Positions 32,709 to 40,986 of a DNA stretch of 47,991 nt are shown here, piece after piece. The DNA is from Deltaproteobacteria bacterium (GTDB lineage: Bacteria > Desulfobacterota > Syntrophia > Syntrophales > Smithellaceae): NCBI GenBank assembly GCA_022703375.1, contig JAKLDS010000014.1:1-47991 (forward strand), in the 5' to 3' direction. Numbering within the stretch: position 1 is the stretch's first letter; each line of letters starts with the position of its first letter. A model generated the notes under the pieces. The model was not told the origin of the DNA, made no database searches, and was given only the letters and a program-made list of their open reading frames with translations. The position numbers and the translations under genes were made by a program.

Positions 32709-33230
32709 ATGTCTGAAAGTTTGGGGGAAAAGGCTTACCGAACGGGTTTTGATTATGAGAAGAATTACGGCGGTTGCGCTCAGTGCGTTATTGCCTCACT
32801 TTACGATGTTTTTCCTGAGCTAAAAAACGAAGAAATTTTTAAATCGGCAACAGGCATCGGCGCCGGGGTGGGATTGACTACCATGGGCAATTGTGGCGCT
32901 TTGACGGCGGCCGTCATGATTATAAGCCAGATATATGGAAGGGAATTAAAAAATATTGCCGATGCAGAAAGAAAAAGATTCGTCGCCTACCGATTGGGGA
33001 AAAAACTGGTCAATAAATTTCTCGCCGAATATGGGACTGTTATCTGCAGGGAAATACAAAAAAAGATAATGGGACGCTCGTTTAATCTGTATGAGGAATG
33101 GAATGATTTTCTTGCCGCCGGCGGTCATTCAACCGCCTGCACAGTTGTTGTGGGAAATGCATCCCTTTGGGCAGCGGAATTAATTACTGAAGTAAGGCAG
33201 AAAGGCATCGAAGAAGTCTTGAAGGATTAG
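32709..33230 (+). CDS. C_GCAxxG_C_C family redox protein
   Basis: A 173-residue protein of the family named after its spaced cysteines. Here C23-x2-C26, C62 (in GNCGALTAAVM, the GCAxxG core), C113 and C144 (STACTVVV). The cysteines may bind a metal or form redox-active disulfides; the family's exact function is not settled, though members are often found near redox or selenium-linked genes. AACAGGAGGAAATA gives a clear ribosome binding site. It follows the tRNA but has its own promoter. Alone on its strand. Confidence 0.85.
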   Translation: MSESLGEKAYRTGFDYEKNYGGCAQCVIASLYDVFPELKNEEIFKSATGIGAGVGLTTMGNCGALTAAVMIISQIYGRELKNIADAERKRFVAYRLGKKLVNKFLAEYGTVICREIQKKIMGRSFNLYEEWNDFLAAGGHSTACTVVVGNASLWAAELITEVRQKGIEEVLKD

Positions 33231-33352
33231 GTGTGATATTCCCGATTCCATCCAGAAATTGCCAAAACAAACGCCGAAATCAAGGCCATTGATAACCATG
33301 CTCATTTCTCTTATTTCTTCTCAGCGCCGTGATGCTTTTTGGAGGTCGTGTT

Positions 33353-34096
33353 ATGCGGAACAGATTCCTCTATTTTCCCAGTAGCGTGATGCCGCAACCG
33401 CAACTGCTGGCTGCTGAAAGAGTGAGACTCTGGCCGGACTCTGCTGTCAATTACCGGGGATTGATTGCCGATAGTAATTCACTTGCCTCGGAGGGGACAA
33501 TTTTACTTTTTCACGGTAACGGCGGCACGGCTCTTGACAGAAGTTTCTATCTGGCACCTTTAATGAATCTTGGCTTTCGGGTAATTCTCGCCGAATATCC
33601 GCAATACGGTGGCCGTCCCGGAGAGCTGGGTGAAAAGCCTTTTGTTGCCGATGGCCTGGAGACTGTTTGCCTGGCTTACGAACAATACGGCAAACCTCTT
33701 TATCTGTTGGGTGAGTCTCTGGGCTGCGGCGTGGCTGCGGCTGTCTGCCGACAATCGCCGGTTCCCATTGCAGGAATTATTTTGATCACACCGTGGGATA
33801 CACTCGCTTTGGTTGCCCAATCACTATTTCCCTTTTTGCCGGTAAAGATTCTTTTGGCCGACAAATATGACAATATCGCCAATCTGCAGACATTCCGGGG
33901 GAGAATATCAGTAATCGGCGCCGAACAAGATGAAATCCTGCCGGTTGCCCATGCCCGTAATTTATACGAAAAATTGCCTCATGGCCAAAAGCGCCTTTGG
34001 ATAATCAAAGGTGCAGGACATAACGACTGGCCGTTTTTTGCAAGTTTTTCTTTATTTCAAGAAATAACCGACTTTGTCAATATCAGCAGAGTTTAA
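33353..34096 (+). CDS. Alpha/beta hydrolase
   Basis: About 247 residues from the ATG at 33353, which has GGAGGT 6 nt upstream. Typical fold marks: LFHGNGG (oxyanion loop), nucleophile GESLG with the Ser in GxSxG, acid Asp in GAEQDEILP, and His in GAGHNDWP. The family (bacterial members related to the ABHD13/YfhR-type hydrolases, usually starting with a membrane helix then NRFLYFPS) normally has an N-terminal anchor; here a hydrophobic frame continues back to 33296 but has no good start, and another frame has an ATG at 33298. The substrate is unknown, likely a lipid or ester. Confidence 0.82.
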   Translation: MRNRFLYFPSSVMPQPQLLAAERVRLWPDSAVNYRGLIADSNSLASEGTILLFHGNGGTALDRSFYLAPLMNLGFRVILAEYPQYGGRPGELGEKPFVADGLETVCLAYEQYGKPLYLLGESLGCGVAAAVCRQSPVPIAGIILITPWDTLALVAQSLFPFLPVKILLADKYDNIANLQTFRGRISVIGAEQDEILPVAHARNLYEKLPHGQKRLWIIKGAGHNDWPFFASFSLFQEITDFVNISRV

Positions 34097-34181
34097 CTGC
34101 GCCTGCCTTAATTTAATTGTTTACATCAGTAGCAACAAGCATAAGTTCAGTTTTTGCGTTGCGTCAGGAACAACTGCATAG

Positions 34182-34283
34182 GTGTTGACTATTGCCTGCG
34201 GTTCTTACAGATCGGGGCGTGAATGGGAATAAGGCGAGATTACCAAAAAAGATTTTGAAAGGATGAAAAAATATCCGGAATAA
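34182..34283 (+). pseudogene. Possible decayed SHOCT-like ORF fragment
   Basis: One frame reads VLTIACGSYRSGREWE, stop TAA at 34230, then GEITKKDFERMKKYPE, stop. The second piece looks like a SHOCT-type C-terminus (GEITxxEFERxK). Two stop codons and no clear start suggest a remnant. Chance cannot be ruled out in 34 codons. Confidence 0.25.
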
Positions 34284-34320
34284 ATAAGACTGGAACGAAG
34301 ATTTTTTACCCCATCGGCAA

Positions 34321-35178
34321 TCAGACGGGACCGCTCTTACGTTGGCCACGTGAGGCGGGATCCTGCCTGTAAAATTTCTTCATAACGCGGTAAAGATTGG
34401 GGGTTTGTTTTAACATTAAAAGCGGTCGGACAAAAAACTGTTCGGTGGCAACAGCAAAAAATTCCGCTTCATTAACTGCACCGTAATCGTCAAGAAATGT
34501 TTTTTGTCCTTGCCGGACTTCCTTTTTAATGCGCAGATATTCACGGGAACATGTTTGTACCCATTCCCTGTACTCAGCCCTGTTGCCAAGCGGAGGAGTG
34601 CCGTCTGCGGCTCCGTCGAGCATATCCAGTTTATGGGCAAATTCGTGATAGACAACGTTATGTCCGGATTGAGGCCGGCGTCCGCCGTGCAGAACCGCAT
34701 CCCAAACCAGAATAAGAGGCCCTTGATGAAAGGCTTCGCCGATAATGGGAGAGGCTGGCTCAATAGGTTCGAGAATATTTTCAAAATAACCGGGCTTTCG
34801 TTCCGGTGAGACAACTGTGGAAGGATAAATAATTATCGTTTCAACATTTTTATAGTAATTGTGAGGAAGGCCGAGAAGAAGCAGGCAAGCCTGGGCGGAA
34901 ACTGTAACGCGGATTTCATCATTAAGAGCAAGCCCGCCGCAGCCTTCCCAATGTTTTTCTCTGATGAAAACACTGATGAGGGCGCGCAGTTGAGCGCGCT
35001 CTGCATCATTGAGCTGGACATATTGAGCAAAGTTTTCTTGCAGTGTCTTTTCCCAGGCGGGAGGAAAAGGTATGTCCGTCAGTTTTTGCCGGCGGCGATT
35101 GGTCAGCCATTGAAACATATGCTTGTTCCGTCTTTGTGACAATAATCCAGGCGAATTGTTGCCGGGAGTATCCGTCAT
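34321..35178 (-). CDS. mtfA: MtfA-like zinc peptidase
   Basis: A 285-residue M90-family protein related to E. coli MtfA, which binds the repressor Mlc and modulates the glucose PTS, and has aminopeptidase activity. The metal motif is NVVYHEFAHKLDMLDG (HExxH), with a downstream E in the NEAEFFAVATEQFF segment. Length exceeds E. coli (265) by about 20 residues at the N-terminus. The start could be the ATG at 35178, lying 10 nt after the upstream gene's stop, or the ATG at 35118 (MFQWLTN); the second gives normal length, neither has a strong ribosome binding site. The upstream secreted-protein gene may share its promoter. Mlc is not in the window. Confidence 0.88.
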   Translation of the reverse strand: MTDTPGNNSPGLLSQRRNKHMFQWLTNRRRQKLTDIPFPPAWEKTLQENFAQYVQLNDAERAQLRALISVFIREKHWEGCGGLALNDEIRVTVSAQACLLLLGLPHNYYKNVETIIIYPSTVVSPERKPGYFENILEPIEPASPIIGEAFHQGPLILVWDAVLHGGRRPQSGHNVVYHEFAHKLDMLDGAADGTPPLGNRAEYREWVQTCSREYLRIKKEVRQGQKTFLDDYGAVNEAEFFAVATEQFFVRPLLMLKQTPNLYRVMKKFYRQDPASRGQRKSGPV

Positions 35179-35188
35179 GTTGTTTCAA

Positions 35189-35770
35189 TCAATATCCGCT
35201 GTCTTTCATTTTACCGCAGATATGCTTTACGACAGCCTCCGCCATTTTTTCAGTATCTTTTTCTGTTGCTGCATCGGTCCAGGTAAAATCAGTCATTGAG
35301 CGCCAACTTTCTATTGATTCTCCGGTTTTACCGTCATATAGTTTTATATAAACGTCAACATCCCTGCGCCAACCGGTAAATTTCAGACTTTTGCGGATGG
35401 CTATGATACCGTGCAGAAGGTAATCGGCTTCGAGAGTTTTACCCAGCGCTTTGTATTCATCGGTGCTCAGACCGAATATCTTCGTCAGATCGTAACCGCC
35501 AGCAGCAACAGACTTTTGCACATTATCTTTATTTGCAAAGGAAAAAACTTTTCTTTCGGCAAGGCAATTTACCAGTTGATCAGTGATAAAGTTAGCCGTT
35601 ACTGGATCATTGGAACTTAAGATGGGCAGCATTGCCGCCCTGGGAGCTGTTTTTTGTTGCATTGCTTCCTTTTCTTTTGTGTTTTCAGCAGCATGACAAA
35701 TGCTTACTGCTGATAAAGCGAAAATAACGGCCAGCATCATCAGAGATAAATAACAGAATCTTTTTTTCAT
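35189..35770 (-). CDS. Secreted CsgG/LpoB-like protein
   Basis: A 193-residue protein with a signal peptide (MKKR, hydrophobic 8-26, cleavage near CHA). The mature part has an AAMLPILSSNDPVTANFITDQLVNCLAERKVFSFANKD arrangement, a strand-helix-strand with an N-terminal hydrophobic strand, reminiscent of the CsgG/LpoB or TolB N-terminal fold (anticodon-binding-like), followed by a VDVYIKLYDGKTGE strand. Similar domains occur in outer-membrane lipoproteins. A cysteine sits at the end of the signal region (C25) but no lipobox is clear. Function unknown. TTCAGGAGA is the ribosome binding site; a consensus promoter lies upstream. Confidence 0.7.
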   Translation of the reverse strand: MKKRFCYLSLMMLAVIFALSAVSICHAAENTKEKEAMQQKTAPRAAMLPILSSNDPVTANFITDQLVNCLAERKVFSFANKDNVQKSVAAGGYDLTKIFGLSTDEYKALGKTLEADYLLHGIIAIRKSLKFTGWRRDVDVYIKLYDGKTGESIESWRSMTDFTWTDAATEKDTEKMAEAVVKHICGKMKDSGY

Positions 35771-35799
35771 TAATGTTTCTCCTGAATATTTTTTGATAA

Positions 35800-35829
35800 A
35801 TTATAGGCAAAACTTCCGGCAGGTGTCAA
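35800..35829 (-). promoter_or_regulatory. Consensus sigma-70 promoter of the CsgG/LpoB-like gene
   Basis: On the minus strand a perfect TTGACA (35829-35824), 18-nt spacer and perfect TATAAT (35805-35800), with the start codon at 35770. Expected transcription start near 35793, a leader of about 23 nt. The strongest promoter candidate in the window. Confidence 0.75.
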
Positions 35830-35860
35830 TTGAAAACGGCCGGCGTTTTTTCTCAGTTGT

Positions 35861-36331
35861 TTATGAATTTGATGGCGGGTCTGATAATTCAGTATTCGAA
35901 AAAAAACGGAAAAGTTCCTTTTCTTTGGACCTCATTTTATCTGTTTGCGCGCGGTTGGCCCCTTCATGATTGTAGCCCAGCAGATGTAAAAGACCGTGGA
36001 TTGTCAGGAAATCAATTTCTTCATCAAGAGTCAGGCCACCGGCGGCCGCGTCATTTTTTGCTGTTTCAACAGAAATGACTATGTCACCCAACATGGCCGG
36101 ATTCAGCGAGCCGAATTCTCCCTCCTGTAAAGAAAAAGAAAGAACATTGGTTGCTTTGTCTCTGCCGAGATATTGTTTGTTGAGGAGATGAATAGTTTTA
36201 TCGTCAACAAGGGTCAGGCTGATTTCCTTATCATCGCAGGCAAGGACGCGCATCATTATTGTCATGTTGCGGCGGATCCGCCGCCTGTTGACGGCAAATT
36301 TATTCTGTTGGTTTTCTATCAGTATTTTCAT
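35861..36331 (-). CDS. ybeY: Endoribonuclease YbeY
   Basis: A 156-residue zinc-dependent RNase that processes the 3' end of 16S rRNA and takes part in ribosome quality control. The metal motif is HGLLHLLGYNHE (HxxxHxxGxxH) near the C-terminus, preceded by NVLSFSLQEG and LGDIVISVE. The ATG at 36331 is chosen: AGGAAG lies upstream and it starts MKILIENQQ, as YbeY does; the longer frame to 36382 is not needed. It overlaps the pgpH-like gene by 32 nt. It closes the phoH-pgpH-ybeY cluster, an order common across bacteria. Confidence 0.95.
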   Translation of the reverse strand: MKILIENQQNKFAVNRRRIRRNMTIMMRVLACDDKEISLTLVDDKTIHLLNKQYLGRDKATNVLSFSLQEGEFGSLNPAMLGDIVISVETAKNDAAAGGLTLDEEIDFLTIHGLLHLLGYNHEGANRAQTDKMRSKEKELFRFFSNTELSDPPSNS

Positions 36332-38654
36332 TGGCTTCCTGTTTACCGTTTGTTTCCTTGCCTTGTTCCGCCGGATAGTCAATGCGATGATGGAATATCC
36401 CAGTTAAGATGCGGGTGAATGTTTCCGCTATTGTATTGAGGTCTTTCATGGTCAGGGCGCAGTCTGCCAGCTGGCCGTCGGCATAAGCTCTTTCTATCCT
36501 CTCAGAAACCAGCGAACGGATACGCGAGGGAGTCGGGTTGGAAAGGGTGCGCGAAGATGCCTCGATAATATCGCCCAACATGACCAGGCCGGCTTCGCGT
36601 GTCTGGGGCTTGGGGCCCGGATAACGGAAATCGCTCTCCGAGAGCGAACGGATTGATTCATCCTTGTTCTTTTTAGCCTTATCGTAAAAAAAGCTGACGA
36701 TGCTCGTGCCATGATGCTGGCGGATGATATTGACAATGTCTTTGCCCAGCTTGTTTTTTTCCGCCATTTCACAGCCGTCTTTAACATGCGACATGATAAC
36801 CAGGCTGCTCATTTTCGGTGAAAGCTTATCATGTTTGTTTTCATTCCTCGGCTGATTTTCAATAAAATACTGCGATTTGGTAAGTTTGCCGATATCGTGA
36901 TAATAGGCGCTTACTTTGGTGAGAAGGGAATTGGCGCCGATTGCTTCGCTGGCTGCTTCCACCAGTGAAGCAACGATGATGCTGTGGTGATATGTGCCCG
37001 GAGCTTCAATTATCATTTTCTGAAAAATCGGCTGATTGAGATTAGCCAGTTCCAGCAGCTTTATATCAGTAACAAAACCAAAGAGGCTTTCAAAAACAGG
37101 CGTGATTCCCGCAACGATAATTCCCGTTACAATGCCGCCGGCCAGGGCCATCAATAATTTTGCCAGTAAATCATTTAAAAAATTCCCCGAAATAAGATTG
37201 AGGCACACTACTGTGACCATGTTTATCAAGCCCAGAAACAGGCCAACTTTAATAAATGCCGAACGCTGGCGGCTGTTGACTATCTGGTAAGCTGCGGCTA
37301 CTGAACCCAGAAAGGAAAACAACGGGAAAATAATTTTTTCATTAAAGAGAAACGCGCTGAGAAATGATGTAAAAATGCCTAAAATCAGAGCGACATTCCG
37401 GTTTATTAATACGGCGACAACCATCGAACCCAGGGCAAAGGGAATGGCGAAATAACAGGCCTCTACGGAGATGACCGGAAAAGCTCTGTTAATGGCGTTT
37501 GCCAGAAAAATGCCGATCTTGATAAATATTATCTGCAGCACGACTATAATGCTGAAGACAAGCAAATCAACGTTGGAGCGTTCCGATTTCTTTGCCCAGT
37601 TACGGGTGCGCCAATAAAAAAGTATAACCGCCATAAAAATCGCTATAAGGAAAATACCCAGCAGGACGGCAATGCTGTAAAATTTGTTGTAGCCGGCTGA
37701 TTTGTAAAATGCATCCAGCTTCGCCAGCTCCATTAAACCGATTTTTTCGCCTTCCCGGACTATCATTTCATTTTTCTGAACCTGAAAAAAAACCGGTTTA
37801 ACTTCTTCGACAGCGGCTATTTTTCTCTTTTCCGTTGCGTCTTTATTCAGAGTCAGGTTCGGTTCAATCAGTTTCTTCGTCAGGCTGAGAGCAGTCCGCT
37901 GAATGTCGTTGTCATATATTTTAAACACTGCCGCAACCCGCTTTGCCAGGATTGGATTGATATCGCTGATATTGACAATCGCTTTCAAATCTTTAATTTC
38001 CTGTGTTTCCTGATTGATGACATCGCGAACGACAATGCCTTTATCCTGCTCGTTTTTTGTAAAATTAACATTGGTTATCAAGCGGCTTTCGTAAACAGAG
38101 CTGATTAATCTGCTGAACCTGTTCAGTAATTCATCCGAAAATTTGCGCAAATGAATTGCGTTGAATTCGTCGGAGCTTAAGGAAACACCCAGGGCTGTTT
38201 CAATTTTTTTCTTCGGTAACTGCGTATCAGGAGGGGAGGGGTGAAGATTGCCACTGGATTTATCGTTGGAAGTTTTACGCAAATCATTGGCCGCAGAAAA
38301 AGCCTGAACCAGTTTTGTTTTGATATTTAAAGGCACGTTGCTGTCGTAATCATAAATAGGCTTGATGTTTTCTGCGGCATCTTTTTTCTTTTGAGCGGTT
38401 GATTCCAGATCCTCCACTAAAAAATCACGATCTGCTTTGATGTTACCGGGGACAATCATGCCGGCTGTAAAACTGGGCCGGAACAGATGCAAATCAGGTG
38501 ATAAAAGAAAGGCCAGGCACAGACAGAGCAGGATGGCGATTGTCCAGTTCTGCACCACGGGATTTTTGGCATAAATGGCCAGGAAATCAAATTTATGGAA
38601 CAATTTGCCGGTAAACCTGAATAAAATGCCGCCTGCTTTGTGTATTAATTCCAT
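36300..38654 (-). CDS. PgpH-type 7TM-HD c-di-AMP phosphodiesterase
   Basis: A 784-residue membrane protein. A first helix at about 33-52, then a large extracytoplasmic 7TMR-HDED domain (about 55-320), a block of about seven membrane helices (about 320-520) and a cytoplasmic HD domain (about 540-740): HHSIIVASL, YYHDIGKL (HD), and IIRQHHGTSI. This is the PgpH/YqfF layout; Listeria PgpH hydrolyses c-di-AMP to pApA. Extracytoplasmic binding may regulate it. It lies 9 nt after phoH. Whether this organism makes c-di-AMP is not shown by the window. Confidence 0.9.
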   Translation of the reverse strand: MELIHKAGGILFRFTGKLFHKFDFLAIYAKNPVVQNWTIAILLCLCLAFLLSPDLHLFRPSFTAGMIVPGNIKADRDFLVEDLESTAQKKKDAAENIKPIYDYDSNVPLNIKTKLVQAFSAANDLRKTSNDKSSGNLHPSPPDTQLPKKKIETALGVSLSSDEFNAIHLRKFSDELLNRFSRLISSVYESRLITNVNFTKNEQDKGIVVRDVINQETQEIKDLKAIVNISDINPILAKRVAAVFKIYDNDIQRTALSLTKKLIEPNLTLNKDATEKRKIAAVEEVKPVFFQVQKNEMIVREGEKIGLMELAKLDAFYKSAGYNKFYSIAVLLGIFLIAIFMAVILFYWRTRNWAKKSERSNVDLLVFSIIVVLQIIFIKIGIFLANAINRAFPVISVEACYFAIPFALGSMVVAVLINRNVALILGIFTSFLSAFLFNEKIIFPLFSFLGSVAAAYQIVNSRQRSAFIKVGLFLGLINMVTVVCLNLISGNFLNDLLAKLLMALAGGIVTGIIVAGITPVFESLFGFVTDIKLLELANLNQPIFQKMIIEAPGTYHHSIIVASLVEAASEAIGANSLLTKVSAYYHDIGKLTKSQYFIENQPRNENKHDKLSPKMSSLVIMSHVKDGCEMAEKNKLGKDIVNIIRQHHGTSIVSFFYDKAKKNKDESIRSLSESDFRYPGPKPQTREAGLVMLGDIIEASSRTLSNPTPSRIRSLVSERIERAYADGQLADCALTMKDLNTIAETFTRILTGIFHHRIDYPAEQGKETNGKQEANENTDRKPTE

Positions 38655-38663
38655 AGCGTTACT

Positions 38664-39659
38664 TTACGGGTGTTTGTTGTTTCTTCGACCATTGTCAAAG
38701 GGGGCATATGCCCTGATGATATCCTGAACAAGAGGGTGGCGCACCACATCAATCTCGGAAAAATTGACGAAACGAATGCGCTTTATTTTCCCCAGAATAT
38801 GTTGAGCTTCCACAAGCCCCGATACTTTATCCTGCGGTAAATCAACCTGGGTAATGTCGCCGGTGATGATAGCTTTAGAACCGAATCCCAATCTGGTCAA
38901 GAACATTTTCATCTGCTCTGATGTCGTGTTTTGAGCTTCATCGAGGATGACGAATGAATCATTGAGGGTTCTTCCCCGCATAAAAGCCAGCGGTGCGACT
39001 TCAATCAGGCCTTTATTGATAAAGGTGGACGCTTTTTCCAAATCAATCATGTCATAGAGGGCATCATAAAGAGGCCGCAAATACGGATTGACTTTTTCGG
39101 CCAGGTCTCCGGGCAGGAAGCCCAGTTTTTCGCCGGCTTCGACAGCCGGTCGCGCCAGGATAATGCGGCTGACTTTCTTTTCCAGCAGAAACGAAACAGC
39201 CATCGCCATCGCGAGATATGTTTTACCTGTTCCCGCGGGGCCAATAGCAAAAACCATATCAAAATTACGAATGTATTCAATATAAAGACGCTGCGCGATG
39301 CTCTTGGGCGTAATCACTCTTTTCTTTGACGAGATGAAAACAGTATCCAGAAATATCCTGGCCAGTTCGAAGGTTTTATCTTCGGAAAGAATGCGGTGGG
39401 CGTAATCAATATCGGAAAAATGGAGCGACCAGCCTTTTTCCATAATAAAATAAAGCTGTTGCAACATGCTGCTGATTTTTTTAACAGGAGCAGCCTCTCC
39501 GGAAACGGACAGATGATTTCCCCATGGCCTGATTTGCACTGGTTCCAGTTTTTCTATAAGTTTTAAGTGTTTATCATGTTCACCGCAGAGGATTTTCAGC
39601 AAATCATGATCGGAAAAATCAATTTTTTCCACGCAGACATCTTTTACATTTTTTTTCAA
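38664..39659 (-). CDS. PhoH-family ATPase
   Basis: A 331-residue P-loop protein. GPAGTGKTYLA is Walker A and FVILDEAQNTT is Walker B; LARPAVEAGEKLGFLPGDLAEKV and TGDITQVDLP are family signatures. Proteins of this group (YbeZ in E. coli) work with YbeY in rRNA metabolism, and the context confirms it. The N-terminal ~100 residues may hold a KH-like RNA-binding part. The start is a TTG at 39659 with GAGG about 11 nt upstream; a later GTG is less likely. It begins the three-gene run. Confidence 0.92.
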   Translation of the reverse strand: MKKNVKDVCVEKIDFSDHDLLKILCGEHDKHLKLIEKLEPVQIRPWGNHLSVSGEAAPVKKISSMLQQLYFIMEKGWSLHFSDIDYAHRILSEDKTFELARIFLDTVFISSKKRVITPKSIAQRLYIEYIRNFDMVFAIGPAGTGKTYLAMAMAVSFLLEKKVSRIILARPAVEAGEKLGFLPGDLAEKVNPYLRPLYDALYDMIDLEKASTFINKGLIEVAPLAFMRGRTLNDSFVILDEAQNTTSEQMKMFLTRLGFGSKAIITGDITQVDLPQDKVSGLVEAQHILGKIKRIRFVNFSEIDVVRHPLVQDIIRAYAPFDNGRRNNKHP

Positions 39660-39732
39660 GGAGTGTTTTGCCTCTATTTAATGATTTCAGGGACGATTTT
39701 CTATCATTGTGCAGAATCCTTTGCAATACAAA

Positions 39733-40977
39733 TTAGTCTTGCAAAAAGATGTGTCCGAAAACCTTGGCATTACCAACCATATTATCAATATTACAATTTT
39801 CGTCAGGCTGATGGGCTGTTTGGTTGTTTTTTGACCAGACGGCTACAGGCAGGTTGTATCGGCGTAAATCGGCGGCAAATGTTCCTGCGCCGACTCCGCC
39901 TAAAACTGGTTCAATTCCATAGACTTTTTTAATAGCGGAGATCAGAGCTTTTATTACCGGCGCATCGGCATCAGTCGCCGGTGCGGATTGCATTTTATAC
40001 ACTTCGGAACATTCAACAGTGACTTTAAATTTCTTTTCTATCTTTTTGATAATAAAAGCTATTTCCATTTGAACATCATCCAGCTTATAGCAGGGCAGAA
40101 TACGGCAGTCCATACAGAAAACATCTTCTCCCGGAATAGTGTTGATATTGCCGACATTGGCTTCCTTTTTGGTAGGCTCAAAGGTGCTGGCCGGAGGATC
40201 AAAAATAGCATCGGTATGGGGGAATAATTTTTTCAGATGAATCAGTTTGGTGACGAGGTGGGAAGCTGCGACAAAAGCATTTTTACCCAGCTGCGGCTTA
40301 CTGCCGTGGCACTGTTTGCCGATTGTCCGGAAACGGAGCCAAAGCATGCTTTTCTCGGCAATTTCGATGAAAGAACCTGCCGGATTTCCGGAATCCGGCA
40401 CTATTATCAGATCATCCTTGCTGAAAATGTTCTGATTAGTTTCGAGGACATGGAGCAGCCCTTTGACACGGGCGGCCTCCTCATCGGCAATAAAGGCTAA
40501 CCTTATGGAATTAAATGGTATAATTCCTTCTTCCCGTAAAGATTGCGCTGCGAATATCGAAGAAACCATATCCTGCTGATTGTCTTCCACGCCGCGGCCA
40601 TAGATATGGCCATCCCTGACAATTGCATCATAAGGATTGTGGCTCCAGAGCTTTATTTCGCCGGGTGGAACAATATCCAGATGAGTAATTATCCAGATGA
40701 ATTTTGTTGAATTGGTGCCGGGAACAGTCACGATAAGGTTGGGTCGGATGCCGGATGAAACACGTTCGTCTGAAGCATTGTAATTTCTGATACCGGTAAA
40801 TCCCATTTCGACAAGGCGCTTTTGCAGAAAAGTGGCTTTAGCCAATTCGCCGTCGCCGCCGTTTTCGGGACCGACGGCGGGAATAGCGCAAAGTTCCCTT
40901 TGCATTTGTACCATCTCATCGCGGTGTGAATCAATCCTCGCCATCAGGCGATGAAATTTATCATTATCAATGATCAT
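39733..40977 (-). CDS. M20-family metallo-hydrolase
   Basis: A 414-residue DapE/ArgE-like peptidase or amidohydrolase with two-zinc ligands: THLDIVPPGE (H and D), GRGVEDNQQ (bridging D), FIADEEA (catalytic and ligand E), a ligand D in the VPDSGN segment and a C-terminal H in QTAHQPDE. A lid domain with the conserved H sits between. Several annotated homologs are called M20 family, diaminopimelate desuccinylase-like; the substrate is not resolved. It starts 9 nt after the inactive M16 gene stop and ends the peptidase run. Confidence 0.85.
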   Translation of the reverse strand: MIIDNDKFHRLMARIDSHRDEMVQMQRELCAIPAVGPENGGDGELAKATFLQKRLVEMGFTGIRNYNASDERVSSGIRPNLIVTVPGTNSTKFIWIITHLDIVPPGEIKLWSHNPYDAIVRDGHIYGRGVEDNQQDMVSSIFAAQSLREEGIIPFNSIRLAFIADEEAARVKGLLHVLETNQNIFSKDDLIIVPDSGNPAGSFIEIAEKSMLWLRFRTIGKQCHGSKPQLGKNAFVAASHLVTKLIHLKKLFPHTDAIFDPPASTFEPTKKEANVGNINTIPGEDVFCMDCRILPCYKLDDVQMEIAFIIKKIEKKFKVTVECSEVYKMQSAPATDADAPVIKALISAIKKVYGIEPVLGGVGAGTFAADLRRYNLPVAVWSKNNQTAHQPDENCNIDNMVGNAKVFGHIFLQD

Positions 40978-40986
40978 AATTAACCT

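Noticed and set aside
34164-34349. Minus-strand ORF of 61 codons next to mtfA
   Set aside because: Low-complexity, overlaps the mtfA 3' end, no ribosome binding site.
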